Shown one piece after another: positions 58,125 to 64,000 of a stretch of DNA of 64,000 nt. The translations under genes were made by a program, and so were the position numbers. A model generated the notes under the pieces. It worked only from the letters and a program-made list of their open reading frames with translations. It did not search any database and was not told the DNA's origin. This DNA comes from Mycteria americana (Eukaryota > Chordata > Aves > Ciconiiformes > Ciconiidae): assembly GCF_035582795.1 (NCBI RefSeq), contig NW_027445653.1, forward strand, positions 310,001-374,000, written 5' to 3'. Within the stretch, counting starts at the first letter, position 1, and the number at the start of each line of letters is the position of its first letter.

Positions 58125-60334
58125 TTTGTGTTTCAAGGAAGAGAGTGTGAGGGTGGACAGATTTCAGTGAATGTATGGAAATGTCGGGGTGAGAGCAAAG
58201 TGAGGAAGCGAGATGGGTGTCTCCAGCCTGCAGGGCAAAAGAAACAGCTGTGGGACAGCGTAGGACAACCTGTGGTGGAGATGGCAAAGAGCGCAGGGAA
58301 GGCTGGAAGTCATGAAGACAACCCAAGGCTTTTTCCACTTGAGTATGGCAATTGTCTGTTTACAAAGGGTGTATTTTATTAATTTTCAGTTTAGAGAAGA
58401 GACAATAGGAGCTTTCTCTGTTTGATATTGATCCAGGGTCTCTCCTGAGGAGGTCGGCACTGGTAGGAGAAGCTGTCCCTTGAGGTCTGACACAGTATGG
58501 ACAACCTTGCTCCTCACCTCCCCAACCCCACCTTTTCTCTCATCAGCCACCTGGGACTTGTGTCCCTTTTCCTTACATCAGACTTCTCTGCAGTCTACAG
58601 CTGGATGGTACAGCTCCTTCGTACCAGCTCCCACCTCTTTCCTTAGAGACCTGGCTGCACAAAGGCAAAGAGGGATTTTCTTATTTTGAACAAACAAATG
58701 AAAACTGATTAAGATTCACCATTCAAATCAAACACACTCCTCAAGTGTATGCCAAGTACAAGCTGCCACCCATGAGGTTCACCTCCCACAAGGCATAATC
58801 ATGCAAGAAATATTTTAGACAGAAAGGAAATTATAAAATAAACACAATTGAAGAGTTGGCTCTTTAGACCAAATTAGACAGACTACTGAAAGATAGGCAG
58901 GCTTTTAACTCCCTGAAGCTCAAAGCAGCTACTGGATTGTTGAGGGGTGCCTGAGTGATCAAAGAGTAAGGGGAAGGCAAAGCTAGAGAGCAATTGCCAG
59001 TGTTTCTGTGCAGATGGGCTGCTGGAAAGGTGACTTCAGACCTGGTCAATTTAGTTAGGACAGGTGGAATATGTGAAATATTAGGGAGGTTAAATGCATG
59101 CCCGAATAGAGAGTACTGACCATGCAACTATAGAGGCAGGTCAGTAGTGCTCCTCTTGTTATTAATGCGCATCCTGAAAACCCCGCATTTTGATCTCATG
59201 GGAAAACACCGACATTTTATTAAAAGTATTCAGTTGTTTCAGCTGATGAGGTCACGCTTGTACTTGTAAACACGTGTAAAAATTCCTCAGCTTTTCAGGC
59301 AGAGCTCCGCTGTCTGACCATCAGTGTCCAGTGCCAGCTCTGAGGACCCGGTGTCTCTGCAGTAGGTGCCTGGGACGGGCAGCTGTCACAGAGGACCTGC
59401 TGGAGACGAGAGCCCCTCGGAAGCTGCAGCTGGAGCCTGGGCAGAGGGTCCCGGGGCACCTCCACTGGCACCACGCGCCCCTGTCCCTGTTACTGCATCC
59501 CACCCCAATTTTATGATCTCTTCCCTTTGCAAACAAAGGCAGTACACAAATCCCCCAGAGATCAGTACATGAAAACAAGAGAAAACAAAGCCAGGAGGAG
59601 AACAACATCAACGGTGTTTGAAGCTTAAAGTTGCAATAGGACTTTTCCTTCACTCTACATCTTGCATTCTATTTCCTTGTTGCTTCATTTTTGTAACATG
59701 TTCTCAGCACTTCCATCATACTGAGGCCTGCACCATTAAGAAAGATAATTTTTGTGTCTTGCACAGAGCCCAGGGCCCCAAAACACTCCCTGCCCTGGAC
59801 TGTCCATGCCACCGCTAACTCTTGGCACAGAGTGAGTCACGCTCGGAGGTGTTGACCACTCTTGCCTGATGGAGGAAAGCAAGGTACAAAGCTGTGGGGA
59901 AACGTTCTCCTCTTTTTGGATGGCCAAAGTTGCACTAGTCTCATCAAATCTATCTTTCTATGTGAGTATATGGAAAGCTCTGTATTTATGTATAGGTCAA
60001 TGTATAGAAAAATGTGTAGGTGTGTCCAGTTACTCAGCAAAATACATTTCCTACCAGCACTCTCAAAGGAAGCATCTTTGTTCCGAGGAATTACTGTCTC
60101 TATACTGTCTTTGTCACTCCGTCCCCTGCCCCACAGGGCACTGGCACCAGGTTTCCCTCAGCTGCCTTCCTTGTGCTGACAACACATTCAGAGAAGCCCT
60201 TCTGGGGGCCCTCCCCATGCATGGCCACTTCCAGCCACCGCTGAGCTTTGGCTCTGCTGGCTCCATCCCTGCACCCCCAGGCCAGGGGTCTGTCTGCCTC
60301 CTGGGCAGCCTGGTCCCCTCCAGCCTCCCTGCTC
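58125..60334. other. Palindrome 2 arm, no gene
   Basis: Mirror of 35,961-38,780. At about 58,357-58,365 it lacks the 613-bp segment present on the left. Confidence 0.45.
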
Positions 60335-60760
60335 TTCCTTCTGCAGTTTGACCTCCTAAGTCAGGGGGGTCCCTCTTCATCCACGCTGACCTCTTGTGGG
60401 CCCTGCTCCACTCCCTGCACTTCAGACGGGCTTCTTCCTGGGCTTTGAGGATGTTGTCCCTGAAGATCCAGGGGGGACTCACAGCCCCTTTGTCCTCCAG
60501 GACACTCCAAGCAGATCCTCAGCTAACTGAAATCAGCTCTCCTGCAGTCCTGCACTCTCATTCTGCTAGGTGTCCTACTTCTCCACCAGCTCATGGTCAT
60601 TGCAGCCATGGCTGCCCTCATCCTTCCCATCCCCAGCCAGAGCCACCCTGTCTCTCAGGAAGAGACCAGCCCTCGTCAGCTCATCGAGTGTCTAATGTGT
60701 CAAGATGTGGTCTTCCACACCCCCCAGGCATCTCCTGGGTTACTTGTGCCCAGCCCTGGT
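60335..60760 (-). mobile_element. CR1 ORF2 remnant (right arm)
   Basis: Mirror of 35,540-35,960 with the same eroded linker translation. Confidence 0.65.
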
Positions 60761-62101
60761 GCCCTCCCAGCAGACTGGGGGGTGCCTCAACTTGCCACGT
60801 AACTGAGGACCTGTGACCATGAGGCTTCCTCCAAGGCAAGGCTCTGTGCACGCCAGCCTCCCCTTTGCCCAGAGCTCAGCTCCACCTCCTCACACACCTG
60901 CCTGCCTTCCTGAGGAGCCCTTGCCGTCCATGGCTGCCCTCCCACCACTCGAGCTGTCCCACAAGGGCTCTGCAGTCCCCGTGGGGAGCACGTTGCTGCC
61001 TGCCCAGCAGAAACGACAGCGCTGTAGAGGGGAGAGGAGAGGCAGGCAAAGGGAAGGGTTCTGGGAGGTTGGCTGGGAGGCTGCTCCTGTTGCGGGAAAC
61101 GGATGATGCAAGGAGAGGCAGCGTAGCTGGGAGGTGGATTTTGAAGTCACTTCTTTGGAAAGAACCCAAGTGGCCAGGTGCTGAGGCAGGAGCAGTGATG
61201 TCGCCTGGAGTGTTGGAAACCCCACCCAGCAGTGCTGAGAGCTTGGGAGAGGGGGGATGCAGAGGACGGTGAAGGTGACATGGCTGGGAGGTGACTGAGA
61301 CGCCATCTCTACTGCAGTAACCGGACTGACTTGCGGCAGGCAGGCCGATACTGTGACATCACCAAGTGCATCACAACCCCAAAGCGACAGAGATGACAGC
61401 TCAGGCAGTGAAGAGGGGTAGAGGTAGGCAAAGCCAACGTGGTTGGGCTGTTGCTTGTGAGGTCACCTCATGACAGCAATGTGATTGGCCAGGAGCAGGC
61501 AGGCATCATGAGGTCATCAAGGACACCAGATGGGACGGCTGCAGACAGATGACTGGGCCCCTGGTGAGGCCCTGCCCTGGGGTGAAGCCACCTGTACATG
61601 CCATGGGAAGCTATGGGAGGTGGCATGAGAACCTGCAGAATGTGACAGAGAAGAGCATGAGAAGGGACCAGAAGTATGGGCAGCACCGTGTGTCCTGGCT
61701 GGGTCTCGCAGGAGGCTGCAGTCATGACGAGTAGACAAACAGTGCAGAGGAGAACATTGGGGACCTTCTGGGCAGTGAAGTTTTCCAAGGCCATCAGTGC
61801 CTGGGGAAGCCATCAGTGATGCCACTGAAGTCCCAGAGGACCTAGGCAATGGTATCCAAACTATCACATTTGGGTACAAATGGAGAAAACCTTAGACCAT
61901 TGGGGAACAATTGCTGAGGGTTCTGAATTGGGGAGGAGACTGGGGCAGAGAAAGGGAAGGAGCAAGGTGGATCGTGGAAGCGGCAGCCTGTGGAAGAGGG
62001 GCAGGAGGGGGCTGCAAGGGGCCAGCTGCCCATGGGGAGGTGACTGGTCAGTGCTGGTCTGGCCAAACCCTCTGCCTGGTGACCGTGGTGTCTCCTGCTT
62101 A
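60761..62101. other. Palindrome 2 arm, no gene
   Basis: Mirror of 34,188-35,539, including the TGTGAGGTCACCTCA...GTGATTGGCC module at about 61,455-61,495. Confidence 0.45.
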
Positions 62102-62696
62102 TGATACTGGTTTCAGTTGGGGTAGAGTTAATGATCTCCACAGCAAGTGGAATGGGGCTACGTTTTAGATTTGTGATGAAAACAGTGTTGATAACACACC
62201 AGTGTTTTAGTCATTGCTGAGCAGTGCTTGCACAGCGCCAAGGCCTTTTCTGCTTCTCACGCTGCCCCGCCAGCGAGTAGGCTGGGGGTGCACAAGGAGT
62301 TGGGAGGGGACACAGCTGGGACAGCTGACCCCAACGGACCAAAGGGATATCCCATACCACAGGATGTCACTCTCAGGAATAAAAGCTGGGGGGGAAGAAG
62401 GAGGGAAGGGGGAACTTTCCGATTTATGGGATTTCTCTTCCCAAGTCACCGTTACGTGTCATGAAGCCCTGCTTGCCCAGAAATGGCTGAACACCTGCCT
62501 GCCGATGGGAAGCAGTGAATGAATTCCTTATTTTCCTTTGCTTGCACACACAGCTTTTGCTTTACGTGTTAAACTGTCTTTATCCCGACCCACGAGTTGT
62601 CTCACTTTTACCCTTCCGATCCTCTCCCCCACTGTGCTGTGGGGCAGCGAGTGAGCAGCTGTGTGGTGCTGAGCTGCCTACCAGGGTTAAACTACA
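62102..62696 (+). mobile_element. ERVL-type solo LTR (right arm copy)
   Basis: Fossil LTR of 595 bp, mirror of 33,594-34,187, forward orientation, with AATAAAAGC midway. No clear target duplication. Confidence 0.85.
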
Positions 62697-63715
62697 CCAT
62701 TTATGAAACTCTGCTCCTGGCTGTTTGCTGTGTGAGTGGGCTCACTGTTGTGTGTGTGTTTGGGCGTGAATGTATGTACGTGCTGTGCTGGTCAGTTCTA
62801 AGTGGGGCTGGCAAGGAGGACGAGGACACCAGGGTCTGGAGAGACCCAGGGCTGGAACTGCCAAGCGGGTAGTATCTCTGAGTGTGGGCAGACCCAAAGC
62901 CCAGGCCCACACTGGAGGGACCGCGGGGGTGTGTAAGCCTGCAGGTGAGTTCTGCCGGGAATGTAGGGAGCACTCGTGCAGCCTTCACACCAGGTCAGCC
63001 TGAGAGGGGGAACGGGATGGGGCCAGCTGTGCTGCTCGTGGCTGTGCAGGTGCTGCTGGTGGTGTGGTGGCTGTAAAGGTGCTGTTGCCTGTTGGAGCTG
63101 GTCTGTGTAGGGTTGGCCGTGTCCATCTTTGTTTCCTTGCAGACACCTGGATTTAGTGCTTTCCCTTGGGTTGACTCCACCTTGGGCAATCTCTCACTTT
63201 GTGGGGCTCCAGGCAGTGATCACCCCAGGCACCCGCGGTCCATGCGTATGTCGCGGGCTCTCCAGGCAGCTCCAGATTCCTCTCCTGGAGGATGTCAACA
63301 GAAAACTGTCAACAGAAAACAACACATGTCCTAAATCCAACCCTTGTTCTCTAACAGCTACCCACGTGAAAATGAGCTTTTTACTGAGGCCCTTTTGCAA
63401 TGAAATTCCTGGGCCTGTTGTTGACATCAGCTGTGGAAGAACAGCCAAACCTTGAGGAACTGCATGGGGGAGGTGTCATTTTATTACAGAGATGCTATGA
63501 GAGAGTCAGCTCTGACACAGTGTTAGAAAAACATTTATCCATGTTTCAGGTGAGAAGGAGAGAGAGACGGGTTCATTTCTCAGGAGAGGGAGCTGAATAT
63601 AAATGATTATGTAGAGACATAATAACCATAAATATCAATACAGGTACTGATAACAAAAAAAAGGAAGGATTAAACCATAAAGAAAGTACAGGCCTGCTTT
63701 GGGATACACTACATG
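62697..63715. other. Palindrome 2 arm 3' of OR4, no gene
   Basis: Mirror of 32,519-33,593. A short duplicated AGAAAACTGTCAACAGAAAA run at about 63,300-63,320 is absent from the left copy. Confidence 0.45.
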
Positions 63716-64000
63716 TTATTTGTGGAGAGTGAGGGGAAGTTTATCAATATTGAAAAACATCGATGAAATCACTTTCCTAATGGACTCCTTGAGCTCCTGG
63801 TTCCTCATGCTGTAGATGAGGGGGTTCACTGCTGGAGGCACCACCGAGTACAGAACAGCCACCACCAGATCCAGGGATGGGGAGGAGATGGAGGGGGGCT
63901 TCAGGCAGGCAAACATGGCAGTGCTGATAAACAGGGAGACCATGGCCAGGTGAGGGAGGAACGTGGAAAAGGCTTTGTGCCGTCCCTGCTCAGAGGGGAT
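63716..64000 (-). CDS. Olfactory receptor, OR14-like (OR4), C-terminal part
   Basis: The last ~94 codons of an odorant receptor read leftwards: KAFST in TM6, the extracellular LKPPSISSPSL loop, NPLIYSMRN in TM7 and a tail ending LTLHK. It is the mirror of OR1, with a few changes (for example CLPHL to FLPHL, and KESIRKVISSMF in the tail). The rest lies outside the window; what is visible is open. Confidence 0.9.
   Translation of the reverse strand: MPSEQGRHKAFSTFLPHLAMVSLFISTAMFACLKPPSISSPSLDLVVAVLYSVVPPAVNPLIYSMRNQELKESIRKVISSMFFNIDKLPLTLHK

Larger units (their letters stand above)
50290..64000 (-). repeat. Palindrome 2, right arm (runs off window)
   Basis: Mirror of about 32,230-46,070. 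It differs by a CR1 insertion (57,518-58,118), loss of the 613-bp segment near 58,360, and scattered substitutions. It continues past the window end. Confidence 0.92.

Noticed and set aside
1775-64000. Whole palindrome structure as an assembly mirror artefact
   Set aside because: Arm-specific insertions with target duplications and matching empty sites, plus different array lengths, are hard to get from a chimeric mirror. Read depth should still be checked.

Overview
The window is vertebrate nuclear DNA, and everything recognisable points to a bird. The evidence is CR1 LINE fragments with the CR1 3' tail (ATTCTRTGATTC-type repeats), several copies of a common avian ERVL-type solo LTR, intronless olfactory receptors of the bird-expanded OR14 (gamma-c) type, and a spliced maestro-HEAT-repeat (MROH) gene. 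Species and chromosome cannot be read from the sequence.

The layout is dominated by two large inverted duplications. Palindrome 1 has a left arm at about 1.78-10.5 kb and a right arm at about 20.3-28.27 kb. They flank a 10-kb core holding a complete-looking 12-exon MROH-like gene (14.5-19.74 kb, + strand) with TATA box and polyA signal. Inside the left arm is a block missing from the right arm. It carries an intronless RIMBP3-like coiled-coil gene (8.3-9.4 kb) behind three 54-bp repeats containing SRF-type CArG boxes, plus an F-box exon on the opposite strand. Both arms hold an array of ~145-bp tandem repeats, the first two exons of the F-box gene, and a CCAAT-rich array. Palindrome 2 is centred near 48.15 kb; its left arm starts at or before 32.2 kb and its right arm runs off the window end. 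It carries four olfactory receptor genes in alternating orientation (+,-,+,-): 31.56 kb, 42.77 kb, 53.56 kb and a partial one at 63.72 kb. OR1 pairs with OR4 and OR2 with OR3. OR1 and OR2 are themselves an older inverted pair, so the palindrome is nested.

Transposable elements give a relative clock. An ERVL solo LTR and two CR1 remnants occur at matching places in both arms of palindrome 2 and so predate the duplication. A 601-bp CR1 with a 6-bp target duplication (57.5 kb) and a 1.3-kb solo LTR (26.8 kb) lie in one arm only, with the empty site readable in the partner arm.

The receptors are G-protein-coupled odorant receptors of the sensory neuron membrane. By family knowledge, RIMBP3 and maestro relatives are mostly testis genes. 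The remaining sequence is intergenic, repeat-derived or part of the duplicated arms. Most long ORFs there are open on both strands or in both arms only because the arms are recent copies, and I did not call them genes.
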